NCBI GenBank assembly: GCA_036768485.1
Contig: JAVLUZ010000145.1
Coordinates: 21,454,706-21,518,705 of the forward strand
Direction: 5' to 3'
From: Mermis nigrescens
Lineage: Eukaryota > Nematoda > Enoplea > Mermithida > Mermithidae
Length of the DNA stretch: 64,000 nucleotides
Program-made: the position numbers and the translations under genes
Part shown: positions 9,522 through 38,971 of the stretch, piece after piece
Layout of the letters: each line of letters begins with the position of its first letter
Position numbering within the stretch: position 1 is the first letter of the stretch
The notes under the pieces: model-generated
What the model was told of the DNA's origin: nothing
Seen by the model: only the letters and a program-made list of their open reading frames with translations
Databases searched by the model: none

Positions 9522-12292
9522 TTGAAGTGTGTTTTATTCAATGCCAGAAGCATATGTAATAAACTTGAACATTTTCACTACCTCTTAGACCTATCAACGT
9601 ATGACATAATTTTTATTACAGAAACATGGTTAAATGAATTACATGCCGATTCTTCACTACTTTTAAACTCTGGGTACAGTATTATTCGTCATGACAGAAA
9701 AAATCGGACGGGAGGAGGTGTCGCCATAGTATTCAAATCATTTTTACAGCTAAAAAAGTAAACATCCCGGATGAGTTTTCTTTACTTGAAGTTACTACAT
9801 GTGACATGACTGTTTTCGACTCAAAATACATAGTTATTTTGTGTCACAGGCCTCCCAATCAAAATGAAATTGATCAGCAGTTTTTAAGATTCTTAGAATG
9901 GGCCACTGATACCCCTAGGATAATTATAGCTGTAGGTGATTTCAATTTTCCAGAAATTAAATGAGATAAACGATCTTCTCTCCCTGAAAATAGTATTTCT
10001 TCACAATTGTTTGAGCTTACAAACAAAATAGGGTTACATCAGTTTACACGACACCCTACTCTAGGTAATAATATATTGGATCTGATTTTCTGTTCATACA
10101 AATCATGCGTTTTTAACGTCAATAACATGAGCCTTTTTCAACTAGTGACCATGATGCCCTAACTTTCGATCTTCTTATTCCCAAAAAATTAGTAGTTGAT
10201 TCTCCTGAAGAAAACAATGATTTTAGAAAAGGTGATTACGTTTCTATTATACATGATCTATCACTTGTTAGCTGGCCTGATATTTTTTCAACGTGTGTCA
10301 CTGTTGATGATTTTTATTCTGTATTTTCAGATATTTTAAATTCGACGATCAAATGCCACGTTCCTCTGAAAAAATTATTTTCGAAAAAACGCAAATTTCT
10401 GAAATACATTCTGAATTTACAAGGAAAGAAACGCAGACTTTGGCAAAAATTAAAGAAGGATACAAGTTTGTCGGATGACTATAAAATTGCTTGTAAAAAT
10501 GTTGATAATGCAATTTCGGATTTTTATGCCAGTGAAGAGAATGAACTCATTAAAAAGGGTTCATCATTGAAAAACTTTTATAATTTTGTTAACACCAGGT
10601 TAAAAGTGAAACGTTCCATACCTGATCTTGAGTTCGATTGGCAACTTATTTCTGATGAAACTGAAAAAGCCAACGTTTTTAACAATTTTTTGGTTCTGTT
10701 TTCACTTTAAACAACAACATTCAACCACTAAATATGGAACCTGTAAAGGTAAATGATCGCCCTCTTTTGGTTAAGTTTGAGCTCAGTATTGTAGCCTCGG
10801 CTTTAAATAAGCTGAAGCCCATTCACTCAGTTGGTCCCGATGGGCTCTCAGCTTACTTTTTGAAACAGATTAAAATTGTCTTAATTGAACCACTTTCAAG
10901 CATTTTTGAGGTTTCATATCAGACTGGCAGGCTCCCACGTTTATGGTTAGAAGCACTAGTTACACCCATTTCTAAAAAAGAAGACCCCCACTCAGTCGAA
11001 AATTATAGGCCTATATCTCTTTGTTGCGTTTTATGTAAAGTTATGGAGTCAATAATTAATAATACCATCATGAACTATTTTGACAGAACTTGTCTGATAA
11101 GTCAACAACAATTTGGGTTTTTAAAGAACAAGTCTTGTTCATCTCAGCTGCTAAAGTGTAAAAACAAGTTGACTAAAAGTTTAGACAATCACGTTCCGAT
11201 GGACATTATTTATATTGATTTCTGTAAAGCCTTTGATTCTGTTGTTCATTCGAAACTTTTGTTAAAACTTAAATCCTTGGGAGTTTCGAGTACACTGTTA
11301 AGCTGGATTACATCATTTTTAGTGGGAAGGTCGCAAAAGGTGAAGATAAATAGTTGTTTCTCAAACCCACAACCGGTAATTAGTGGTGAACCTCAAGGCA
11401 GTGTGTTAGGGCCTACATTGTTTTTAGTGTTTATAAATGATTTAGTTGATTGTATTAAACGAGTGATATTATGTTGTTTGCTGATGATGCAAAAATTTTT
11501 AATGTTTCATATAATGCTGATCTCTTACAATCGGATCTGGATTCATTACAGGCATGGACCGAAAAATGGCAGTTGCAAATCAGTTATGGTAAATGTGCAA
11601 CGTTGTATTTGGGGTATGGGAATCCTAGAAACAACTACAAACTGGGTTTTCAAGATTTAATTGTTTCTGAAGGATCTATTAAGGATTTGGGAGTGTATAT
11701 TAGTGATGACCTATCTTCTAGCATTCATTGTGTAAACACTGCGTCTAAAGCTTCTCGAGTTGCATCACTGATCCAGAAAAGCTTTGTCTCAAAAAATATT
11801 GAATTAATGGTAAAAGCTTTTAAAGTCTATGTAAGACCCATTTTGGAGTATAACTTGGTGGTTTGGAACCCTTATTTGATTAAAGATATTAACTGTATTG
11901 AAAAAGTTCAGCGTAAATTTACAAAAAGAATACTATGGTGACAAAGTGACTTGTCTTACAATGAGCAGTTGGGTTTGTTAAATCTTGAAAGACTCAAAAC
12001 TTGGCGTATTCATTTTGATCTCACTTTTGCTTTCAGAATAATCAAGAGACAGTTACTTTCATTTGAAGACTCTTTCGAACTCGCACCCAAAAGGGGTACC
12101 AGATTGGTAAGTGATATAAAGCTTTATATCCACAAATTTCATTTGGACTTTAGGAAACATGACTTTGCAAACAGGACGGCTAGAATCTGGAATACTCTGC
12201 CCCAAAGTATTGTTGATTGTAAATCTTTTAAACGGTTTAAGGGTTTGATTTCTAAACTTTGTTTAGATGAGTTTCTAAAGGGGCGTACGTGA
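9522..12292 (+). pseudogene. LINE ORF2 relic: APE endonuclease and reverse transcriptase
   Basis: The endonuclease part shows FNARSICNKL, ITETWLN, TGGGVAIVFK, GDFNFPE and, after a frameshift near 10140, TSDHDALTFD. The reverse transcriptase shows NYRPISLCCVLCKV, QQFGFLKNKS, IDFCKAFDSV, GEPQGSVLGP and the catalytic LFADDAKI, then a C-terminal WNTLPQSIVD. At least three frameshifts (about 9755, 10140, 11465) and stops near 9962 and 11939 break it. In a live element this protein nicks target DNA and primes reverse transcription there. This copy is dead. Confidence 0.85.
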
Positions 12293-12447
12293 GCGCAATC
12301 TGCCTGTACGTCTCAGCCATTACTATGCTAAGCTGATAAACGTTCTTCCGTTCCTTCGACATCTTTTTATTATATCCTTTTTCATGTAATTTCTATTGCA
12401 TTTTCTACAGCAGTAATTGCTAATAAAATATTATTATTATTAACTGT

Positions 12448-12691
12448 CGATTTGAGTGTTGGGTGGGACAATTGAACGGCTCGATCCAAAGACTTACACA
12501 TTTGTCAGAGATAAATTATATGGGCTGAAATTATGGAAGGAAGCATAGCAATGAAGGAGAAACAAAAAAGGCGCAGAAGGCTCTTTGAAATTTTAAAAAA
12601 ACTTTTAAAAAATTTTTATTTTTTTTGCATGTTTTTTCGGTTTTACTTGATAAGATAAAGGAAAATCTAAGTTTTTGCTTCTAATATACTT
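12448..12691. other. Short AT-rich spacer, nothing recognised
   Basis: Unique-looking sequence between the LINE tail and the following minisatellite. No gene or terminal repeat was found. Confidence 0.4.
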
Positions 12692-12890
12692 AGGCTTAGG
12701 CTTAGTATATCTGAAAAGGCGTTTTAAGCTGCTTAGGTTGAGGTCGCTTCCGCTCAGGTCAGATGCTTAGGTCAATGTATAGATGCTTAGGTCGATGTAT
12801 AGATGCTTAGGTCGATGTATAGATGCTCAGGTCGATGTATAGATGCTTAGGTCGATGTATAGATGCTTAGGTCGATGTATAGATGCTTAT
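12692..12890. repeat. Family H-derived fragment with 20-bp minisatellite
   Basis: The lead-in AGGCTTAGGCTTAGTATATC and six to seven units like GCTTAGGTCGATGTATAGAT are the reverse complement of the interior of the H element at 2860-3020. No H termini are present, so this is a partial copy or a free array. Confidence 0.7.
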
Positions 12891-12945
12891 ATTGACGTAA
12901 ATTGAGTATCTACATGTGATTCTGCATTCAGCTGTTTGAATCTTG

Positions 12946-13445
12946 AATGAATGAATGAATGAAATAATTTATTACTGAAATAATTTATTACTGAAACGTG
13001 ACAATTACGAAGGATGTAAAAGAGTTATAAAACATACGGTCAAAAGAATAAAAGCGTACAGCAAAAGGCTACGAGCGAGTCATGAAAATGACGATTTAAG
13101 CCCGCCCTTTAATAAATTTGGATAAGTCGACATCAATTAATCTAAAATGAATATATTTAAGTCAGGGGAAGAGACTACAAAATCAGGTAGGTGATTCCAA
13201 ACAGAAATATACGTATAGAAAAAGTCAAATTTTTGTAAATTAGAACGGACAAGAGGAACAACTAGCTTGAAACGATTTGTGCAGCGAGTAGTATTTTGAT
13301 TAAGCACAAAAAAATCTGTCATGGAAAGACAAGATTTTTGACTAATAATTTGATACATCATACATAAGCAAATATGAAGGCGACGTAATTCTAATCGACA
13401 CAAGTTAAGTTGGTTAAGGCGTTTGTCGTAAGAAAGAGGGCTATG
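12946..13445 (-). pseudogene. 5'-truncated LINE fragment: ORF2 C-terminus and 3' tail
   Basis: On the minus strand the translation from about 13443 reads SYDKRLNQLNLCRLELRRLH, then DFFVLNQNTTR and VWNHLPDFVV. This is the conserved C-terminal end of CR1-like ORF2. A 3' UTR follows and ends in repeated TTCA units (12946-12965). Only the last 100 or so codons remain, the usual result of incomplete reverse transcription. Confidence 0.7.
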
Positions 13446-13639
13446 ATATCCAACTTCAAATACTTAGGTCAAGTAGATGCTTGCGTAGGCCGAGAAGAGG
13501 CTAATTAACGAAACTTATAGCTTTTGTAATATTGATCATAGACGGATGAATATTTTTTTCCGCACTTTCTATCAGCATGTTGTAAGTAGTGAGCAAAGAA
13601 ATCCGCTCTTCTGAAGTTTATTTCATAGTATTCTGAAAG

Positions 13640-13720
13640 TACCATATTCTTAACTTACTCCCCAGCAGCCTAGACTGCAGGTAATATAGCACACATGATA
13701 TTATATGCAGTCAAATTTGA
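13640..13720. repeat. Isolated unit of the 59-bp minisatellite
   Basis: TACCATATTCTTAACTT followed by CCTAGACTGCAGGTAATATA and TATGCAGTCAAA mirrors the array end at 8200-8240 in inverted order. Confidence 0.6.
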
Positions 13721-14064
13721 TGTTTATTGATATAAGAAGCTGGCGCTTCGCTCGCATTTTAACCTGCAGTAGATGGTTTTAGAAGGCACTTTTATTTGAG
13801 ATGGTCTGGCAGATTTGCTTCCTCAATAGGGAATGTTTTTTGTGCTGCATGGGTTGCAGCTTCAATAGTTGCCCATCCACCCATTAGCGCATTTTGATGG
13901 GCCAGCGTAAGCTCTGGTCCTGCATGATAGACATTGCATAGCTGTTGCTGTTCTTGTCCTCATTCTGGGAAATTGTTTTACTTTAGTGGAAATAAAATTA
14001 TACAGCAGATACATATGACACTGGAAAAAATAGTTTATGGTGACAGCAATTGCTTGCGGATTCA

Positions 14065-14188
14065 GATTGGTGCCAGACATGGGCTAAGCCTAAGGCATAA
14101 ATGGAGCGAAAATTGCTCCGCTCGCTTCGCTCGCTCTGCAATTTTTGCTCCATTTATCTCAGGCTTAGCCCATGCGCTGGCATCAATG
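14065..14188. repeat. Stand-alone palindrome related to the one in family G
   Basis: The arms GATTGGTGCCAGACATGGGC and GCCCATGCGCTGGCATCAAT flank a CGCTCGCTTCGCTCGCTC loop. It has the same plan as 2441-2567 and 50161-50290 but with different inner arms. Confidence 0.65.
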
Positions 14189-14321
14189 TGAATGCACATA
14201 ACTAATTCTAAACCTAAGACATTGGTAACCCCGCTCAGTCACAATTCCCCGCCGCTTCTGAGACTAATCCGAAACATTCCCAAATGCTTTTCAGAATCCT
14301 TGTTTCACATTGTCGAATAAA

Positions 14322-14722
14322 CTTAGAAAGAAAGAAAGAAAGAAATTTTATTATTTATACACTAACTGATAAAATGCAAAATGACAAAATACATAATAAG
14401 CGATTACAAATTAGTAATGGGACATGCGAGTCAATGGAATGACAAGTTTTATGCGCGCCCCACAAGATATCTAGATAAATCAAAGTTTGCTTATCTAGAT
14501 TTAAATATGTTTAGGTTTGGGAAGAAACAATGAAGTCAGGTAGATCGTTCCAAACTGCGATGTATTTGTAAAAGAAATCAAACTTTTCTAAATTAGAATG
14601 TACAACAGGTATAACTAATTTAAATCTAGTAATGCTGCGGGTAATATTTTGATTAAATACAAAAAAATCATCAGCTTCCAAACATGATTTGTGACAAATA
14701 ATCTGATACATCATATGCAGAC
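14322..14722 (-). pseudogene. 5'-truncated LINE fragment, second copy of the same type
   Basis: Minus-strand translation includes MMYQIICHKSCLEADDFFVF and AVWNDLPDFIV, close to the fragment at 12946-13445. The 3' side ends with four TTTC units (14326-14345). It has the same orientation and family as its neighbour 1 kb away. Confidence 0.7.
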
Positions 14723-14734
14723 AAATTTGTTTGG

Positions 14735-14856
14735 TGGGGTAGGTGATTGTTGGGTTGTTTGGTTGGCTAGTTGGCTGGTTAGTTGGCCGGTTAGTTGGTT
14801 GGTATGTTGGCTAGTTGGCTGGTTGGTTGGCCGATCAGTTGGTTGGTTGGTTGCTT
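14735..14856 (+). repeat. GGTTGG-type minisatellite
   Basis: A run of GGTTGG, GGCTGG and AGTTGG tetra- and hexamers. It creates a Trp/Val/Leu-rich open frame that is not a gene. Confidence 0.85.
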
Positions 14857-15710
14857 TGTATCATTTTCTCACTTTTTTATTTTTGGGTAAAAAATTCTAC
14901 TCCCTTAATCAAAAACTGTTTTTTCTGACGCCACCCAGCTGGGGTTCTGAAGGTACCAAAGTGCCTTCCGGCGACACTCGTGTGGCTGCGGCTGGCGCGG
15001 CATTGCCCATGTATGGCCTAGAGTAAAATTGGAATGATCTGAAAAGTCATAATTTTCGACGAATTCTTATATTTATTACTTGAAAAAGTGACGAAACTAG
15101 TCAGAACTGGACAAAAAATACTGAAATAATTCAGTTTTCCTCATTAAAACATGTTATATAGGATGTTTTAATAATTTTTCATATTTGACCTGCAAAACGG
15201 CTAGAACTCTAAATTTAGTGGTCCCAAATTTTGGGATTTTCCCCTCTGAACTTTCGACCTTGGGAAACTACGCTACCAAGATACCTTAAACATGGTGGGA
15301 ATTTGAGGGACCCACTTCTTCCACAGCTAGCGCTCTGGGGTGGCACACTCAAGCGCCGGGGCAGAGCCGTGGAAAATTTTTTGGGAAGAGCACCTTGAAG
15401 CTTAATTGTAACGTTGAAATTTTCATTAAATTCAGCTTTATTTTGGTTCTGATATCAATCTAAAAATAGTAGGCACTTGTTCACTTTAGGGCCTACCGAA
15501 TTTTTTCTATCTTTTTCATTATTAGGGTATATAGAATCTTTTCGGATCATTTTTAGGATGCTCTGCTGGGTTCAGAACGTTTGAGCATTATTTATAGGAC
15601 TGTGGTAATTTGTTTCCTTGATCCCACACCGAATTTTTTCTAAGTTCTTTAAAATTAGGCTATATATAAAATTTTTTGATCATTTTTAGGATGCTCTTCT
15701 GGGTTCTGAA
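14857..15710. repeat. Decayed repeats, including a family H-like piece from 15474
   Basis: 15310-15470 matches 52180-52340 (GGGGTGGC, CTCAAGCGCC, GGGGCAGAGCC then AAATTTTCAT). From 15474, GGCACTTGTTCACTTTAG and GAATTTTTTCTATCTTTTTC echo the H terminus. A further internal duplication containing GATCATTTTTAGGATGCTC recurs at 15546 and 15678. No gene seen. Confidence 0.5.
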
Positions 15711-16158
15711 CAGTCTCGTATCCAGGAGGAGATAGGGCACGTGCCTCCTCCGGGATGAAATGTGGGGATGAATTTTTCTTTACTCCTGCCTTTTACTTTT
15801 TAGCCAAAAATCACACGTGCCGAATTTCTGCAATTAAATTTAGAGTCCATTATGTCCCAGGCGCACGATTTAAAGACTCCATTTTTAGTTTTTATACAAT
15901 CTAAATCGTCCTTTGCATCTAAGTCTTCTGTTCTTTACAGGTTTCATGCAGAAAAAGAGATTTCTTTAAGAAGCAATAATGACAGCTATTTTTGGTGATG
16001 ATTATGACTTTGCTAATGGACATGAACATTGACTATTTTTAGGAGACATCAGAACCCTGATTTGGCTGATTTTGTGAAACTTTTAACGATACGGCTCAAC
16101 ATTGAACTGCTCTTTTTATAAAATTTTCCAGGGCTCTACCTCGGACCCCGCTGGGGGG

Positions 16159-17859
16159 CAGTGAACGACCGAAGCTCCAAAATTTTGCTTCGGCCGAAGC
16201 CAAAGCTTCGGCCAGAAGGCCGAAGGCCGAATCTGTATAAATTCTTTAGTCTAATTCTGATTATAAACAAATATGAAAGTTAAGCTTGATTATGTTTCAG
16301 AAGTGAATATGAAGTAATAAAATAGTGTCATTCATTGCAAAAATTTTTTCAAAAGCGCAATTAATTCTCTTCATTAACATTGATTTCATTATCAGACATT
16401 TCATCTATATCAGCAGCTAATATGTATTGATCATCATCAGATTTACTATCCTGAATATATAAAAACATAATGTATATATTATTAGGAATAAAGCCTGGAA
16501 TTTTTGATAATTATGAAAACAATTAATTTATAAATTCTTCATTTTCATGGCGATACTTAAATTTGTAGAATTAAGGTAGACATAAAAGCAAATAGAGATT
16601 TCTTTCCGTTATTAGATGCGGAAATTTAAGAAAGTTAACACGTCGACCATGAAGCAATGATTTGATTTGATACAAAAGAGAATGGTACACAGCAGTGTTT
16701 TTTTGTACTCAGCAAAGATTTTTCCTCATGTACAAAGATTTTTGGGAAGACAAAAATTGCAAAAAAAGGTCTGAAATTCGCAAAAATTTTGAGCGCTTCG
16801 CGCCAAAATGAGTAATTGTGAGTTCTATATATCTTTATAATGACATAAATTGCTTTTCAAAAAGAAAAGTGTCAAATTTTTTGGCGCTTCGCGCCGTTTT
16901 AACACAATTTTTAGTGATTTTTGCTCTTAGAGACCCAGAAATTAGTTAAAACACACTACCAAAAGTCGAACAACTTTGTTTTTACCACATTAAAATCGCT
17001 ACTGTGCCGTATTATAGTACCCAAAAATTTGTGTGTACAAAATGTACAAAGATTTTTGGGAAGAAAAACTGTAAAAAGGTGTAAAATTCCCAAAAATTTT
17101 TGAAATGAGTAATTTTTTGTCCTATATATCTTTGTAATGCCAGAAATTGCATTTTGTAATAATTTTTTGGCGCTTTGCGCCGTTTTGAGACAATTTTCAG
17201 TAATTTTTGGCGTCAGAAACTCCAGAAATTAGCTAAAATATATACACTACCAAAGGTCGAAAACCCTGTTTTACCACACTAAAATCGCTACTGTACTATT
17301 ACTATAATATAATACCTACACAAAAATTTGATTGTACAAAATGTACAAGGACTTTTAGGGACCATCTTTGTACATGTGTATACAGACGGACCTTGTTAAA
17401 AAACACTGGTACACAGTAGACACACGACATACAACAAGTACAAAGATGGCGTTGAAATTTCGAGTAAACAAAGACATGCCTTCAAATGTGAGACATGTAG
17501 GAATAAAGGTGTGGCTTTTTCCTTAAGTGTCTGGTCATTTTCGCGATCGCTAGTGTCGAACTTTTCTAAGAATGGAAACAGATGCGGAGCGGGTACAATG
17601 CTTGGATGAGTCAGCTCTTGTTATGAATACATGGTCGCTTGCTTTTTATATAGTCAAAGTTACTGTTGCGAGCATATTTTTAACAAGACTCAAGGTGACT
17701 AGAAGATAAATTTAGCTAAATGGCGTCGTCTGAGGATAGTTACATATATTGCACATTGTCTAAATTTTAATGCGAATAAAAAACTGATATGAAATAAAGC
17801 TCCGGCCTTCGGCCTTTTTTCCTTCTTGCGGCCAAAGCCGAAGCTTCGGTCGTTCCCTG
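16159..17859. mobile_element. hAT-like element (family O) with CTTCGGCCGAAG-rich ends
   Basis: The ends CAGTGAACGACCGAAGC and GCTTCGGTCGTTCCCTG are inverted. Subterminal arrays of CTTCGGCC are present at both sides. The flanks CTGGGGGG (16151-16158) and CTCGGGGG (17860-17867) match at 7 of 8. The interior is AT-rich and holds the E copy at 16693-17408. Confidence 0.7.
16693..17408 (+). mobile_element. hAT-like MITE family E, intact copy
   Basis: It begins CAGTGTTTTTTTGTACTC and ends TTAAAAAACACTG. The 8-bp duplication GTACACAG is exact (16685-16692, 17409-17416). Two similar internal modules each contain a GGCGCTTCGCGCC hairpin and a block ending CTACTGTAC or CTACTGTGC. Confidence 0.85.
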
Positions 17860-18305
17860 CTCGGGGGCGCTTGAGCCCGCCACCTCAAATCCACAGCCCT
17901 AAAGGAGATGCTTTTGATTGGATTTTTATCATATAGAAAACAAGTAGCAAAATTTGCGAAATGAAATTCATCCTCTGGTCTTCCTTTATGTTTTAGAAAA
18001 ATTTTAGGCCTTGCCCCTTCCGAAACAAAATCCTGGATACGGGCCTGAGTAAGATGATAGGTATATTACAAAAAATAACTGAAAACAATCGTTACTCGCT
18101 GGTCTACTTTTGCGTTACATTGCTCAATTTATCGACAATACATGTGCCTTATCCTTCTTTTGCATTCCTCGTAATTGTCATACACACATGCCATAAGATA
18201 TCAAAGTTCAGTTCAGTTCAAAATTTTTTCGTCATAAACTAACTGAATTCCCTTTCTTGTGATATTAACAGAGATCAGATAGTTTATGAGCTGGCACGAT
18301 ACGAC

Positions 18306-18566
18306 AGTTTTCTGTTGGTTTAAATTTGGCACATTACCTATCTAAAGAGTAATTGACGATATGGTCTTTCAATTTTTTGCCAAGTTTTGATCTAGCTTTT
18401 CGCCTAAGTAAAGTTTATATGATAAATAGTGCAAGAGTTTTCTGTTCGTTTAAATTTGGCTCATTATTTATCTGATGAGTAATTGATGATACGCTCTTTA
18501 AATTTTTTGCCAAATTCCCGATCTAGCTTTTCGCCTACGTGGCGTGGATGGGACAAATAGTGCAAG
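18306..18566 (+). repeat. Tandem pair of 130-bp repeats
   Basis: The units at 18306-18435 and 18436-18566 both begin AGTTTTCTGTT and end AAATAGTGCAAG, sharing TCTAGCTTTTCGCCTA. There are only two copies and no coding potential. Confidence 0.8.
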
Positions 18567-18636
18567 CCTGAGTATCGCCCCTTATAAACTGAAACCTGGA
18601 CACGATAAATTTTCACAGGTACATATACGATATTTA

Positions 18637-19398
18637 CAGGGTGGCTAAAAAACGAATGGCATAATCATCCCAATATATTTTCCGATACTTGACCAAATTG
18701 AATGCGGTTTGCTTTTTTTGAAGCCTATTATTTTTGTAAGAATACACTAAAGTTTCAATTATGCTGCTCAAGCTGCTGTTGGTTTACACTGAATTGAGCA
18801 AAAGTCGTTTTGTCATCTTTTTTCGGATTTTTTGCCTAAGTGAGCTATCTTTACAAAAGTGTAACTCTCTAACAAGAAAAGATAATCCAACACGGATTGG
18901 TTTGCGTGAAGCCAAAATTATTTGTTTAGTGCTCTCTTTATTTTTATGTTGATTGGGTAGGCTGTGCGGAACAGCAGCACCTTTATCACTAGTTGTTGCA
19001 TCAACGTTTTTAATTTGCTAGCAATTGCCAAAATGTGCAATCTTTCATTCAAGTTCAATTGTTTTGCAGCAACTTCAAACACCATAAAGCAAATATATGT
19101 GAATGATAGACAATTAAAAGAGCTTCAAAATAAAAGAAGTTGCATTCAACTGTCTGTAGCTTCTGTAAAAGTGCAGGGCTACAGAGGCTAATAATGCTTC
19201 TGGCAGATGCTTTCATGAATCAAAAAGCGACTTGTGCTTACTTTATTGTAGACAAACAACAGTTCAATCTGCATAAATAAAACTTTGCCACATTCTTACA
19301 GAGGTCATAGGCTCTTGAAAATAGCAAATTTCGTTTAATTTGGTTCCGTATTGAAGAAGTAATAAGGACCAATATCCCATTCGTTTTTTAGCCACATG
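18637..19398. mobile_element. Mariner/Tc1-like non-autonomous element
   Basis: The left end CAGGGTGGCTAAAAAACGAA and the right end TTCGTTTTTTAGCCACATG are inverted, with TA at both flanks. A CAGGGTG start and TA target are typical of Tc1/mariner elements. The two internal open frames (63 and 75 codons) resemble no transposase I know. Confidence 0.65.
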
Positions 19399-19853
19399 TA
19401 TATAGTAAATTTTCGCTTAATTTAAAATTAATTCTGTGAAATTTGTTTTGCACTTAGGCGGCTAATTGTGCAAGCTACGAATCTTATTAGAATTTGAGAA
19501 TAAGCTTCCTTATAGAGTTTAGAACAAACAATGCTCTCGCGAAAAAGAAATGAAAATAGCATCAAATGACGTTTTCTAATTTTTTGTAATCTATTTGTGC
19601 GTTGATAGAGCATTTGCAAAATAATCACCTAGATTCATTTTCAAACCATTAAAAAGATGTAAAAACAAAAACAATCAACTAAAGCTCTCACCTGACCGTG
19701 CGTAAAAGTATGATTCTTATTGTGTTTTCTACATAGCTTCTGCATTCCCAATCCTTTTCACAAAGGAACTAAGCGGGTGTCTTAATTTAGCAAATTTAAC
19801 GCCTTGCAAAGCTTATTCATACTTATATGTAGGTAGTCTATGAAAATTTGTCA

Positions 19854-37997
<18,144 letters not shown>

Positions 37998-38110
37998 GTA
38001 AAAAATATAGTGGTGGACTAACAACGACAATTTTAGCTCTAGCGTTGCTTATACTGCAAAATAACGCAGTTTTTAAATCATGTTATGAAATCTGTCCGAC
38101 TTGAAGCTGT

Positions 38111-38553
38111 CAGGCACGTATCTCTGGGGGGAAGAATGGGGGATTCGGACCATACCTGGGCGTGGGGGAAGGGGGGGTTTGGGGGTATGCACTCCCCCCC
38201 CCGAGAAACCAAAATACCCCCAGAAATCAAAATATTCCCCCAGAATTCAATTTTTGAATTTTTTTTGTTTTTTTTCGCAATTTTTGATGCCAATTGATAG
38301 TGCTCGATGAGAAACGTTAAAAAATAATGTATTTTTCGCCATACCACCATTTTTAAGGCTATTTTTTGACCTTTGAAAAAATCTTGCACCCCCTCAGAAG
38401 TTTGGTGTCGCCCACTTATGGTTCGGACCCCCCAAATTCAGGACAATTGGAAAAATAGGACTTCTTAAATGCTATTTTTGGCTTTTTTTGGGCTTAGGAC
38501 CCCAAAAACTTGGTGTTGGTCCCCCTAAAATAGGACGGTCAGCCACGTGCCTG
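38111..38553 (+). mobile_element. Family C MITE split by family A copy 11
   Basis: Starts CAGGCACGTATCTCTGGGG, ends AGCCACGTGCCTG. The flanks GAAGCTGT and GAGGCTAT match at 6 of 8. The A copy at 38151-38420 splits it. Confidence 0.75.
38151..38420 (+). mobile_element. Family A MITE, copy 11
   Basis: Starts CATACCTGGGCGTGGGGG, ends GTCGCCCACTTATG. The flanks ATTCGGAC (38143-38150) and GTTCGGAC (38421-38428) match at 7 of 8. Confidence 0.85.
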
Positions 38554-38670
38554 GAGGCTATTAGCTATTTATATCATGAAAGAGGCAGCATTAAAAGCCC
38601 TCTTGTAGGACTTGACTCATCGGCTAAAGTGACGAGGGCTGGATATAACAATACCTGGATGAATTGTTAC

Positions 38671-38813
38671 CATACATGGACGTGGGATGGCCTGGGCCTC
38701 AAAGAATGTGAAAGACCTCCAAAATCGATGGACTCCTAGAATATAATATTTGGGGATATTTTTGGCGATTTTGTCCCGTCGAACCCCAGGAATCTGATTG
38801 CTGCCCATGTACA
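38671..38813 (+). mobile_element. Small divergent relative of family A
   Basis: CATACATGGACGTGGG to GATTGCTGCCCATGTAC. The flanks ATTGTTAC (38663-38670) and ATTGTGAC (38814-38821) match at 7 of 8. Confidence 0.65.
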
Positions 38814-38971
38814 ATTGTGACTAAAAATGACGTAGTACTTTGCGCTACGGTCAGTGCAGTATAAGCAGGATGAAGTTTAGCATCCCTCAAGCTAAATCTC
38901 TTCCCAACACTTTAACAAACCGCGTTAATTTTTTTATCCATTGAAAGAAAGATAATATTTTTTACATTTCA

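Larger units (their letters stand above)
8400..12447 (+). mobile_element. CR1/L2-like LINE, near full length, inactive
   Basis: A non-LTR retrotransposon with a PHD-finger ORF1, an APE-type endonuclease, a reverse transcriptase and a short ATT-repeat tail after AATAAA-like sequence at 12423-12447. Gene order and motifs fit the CR1/L2 branch of non-LTR elements. Both frames carry stops and frameshifts. I could not define the 5' end or flanking duplications. The clade is my judgement from motifs, not a tree. Confidence 0.85.
15711..18047. mobile_element. Probable hAT-like element (family N) hosting a nested pair
   Basis: The start CAGTCTCGTATCCAGGA and end TCCTGGATACGGGCCTG are inverted at about 14 of 17 bases. 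I could not find a matching 8-bp duplication, so the boundaries are less certain than for other elements. It contains the O element at 16159-17859. No coding sequence found. Confidence 0.5.

Noticed and set aside
14691..15026. 111-codon frame rich in Trp, Val and Leu
   Set aside because: Generated by the GGTTGG minisatellite; the remainder has no motif.
38827..38880. YFALRSVQYKQDEV after TAG at 38829 as last exon of ethanolamine kinase
   Set aside because: The only available acceptor puts it out of phase. The segment at 37913 fits phase and alignment better.
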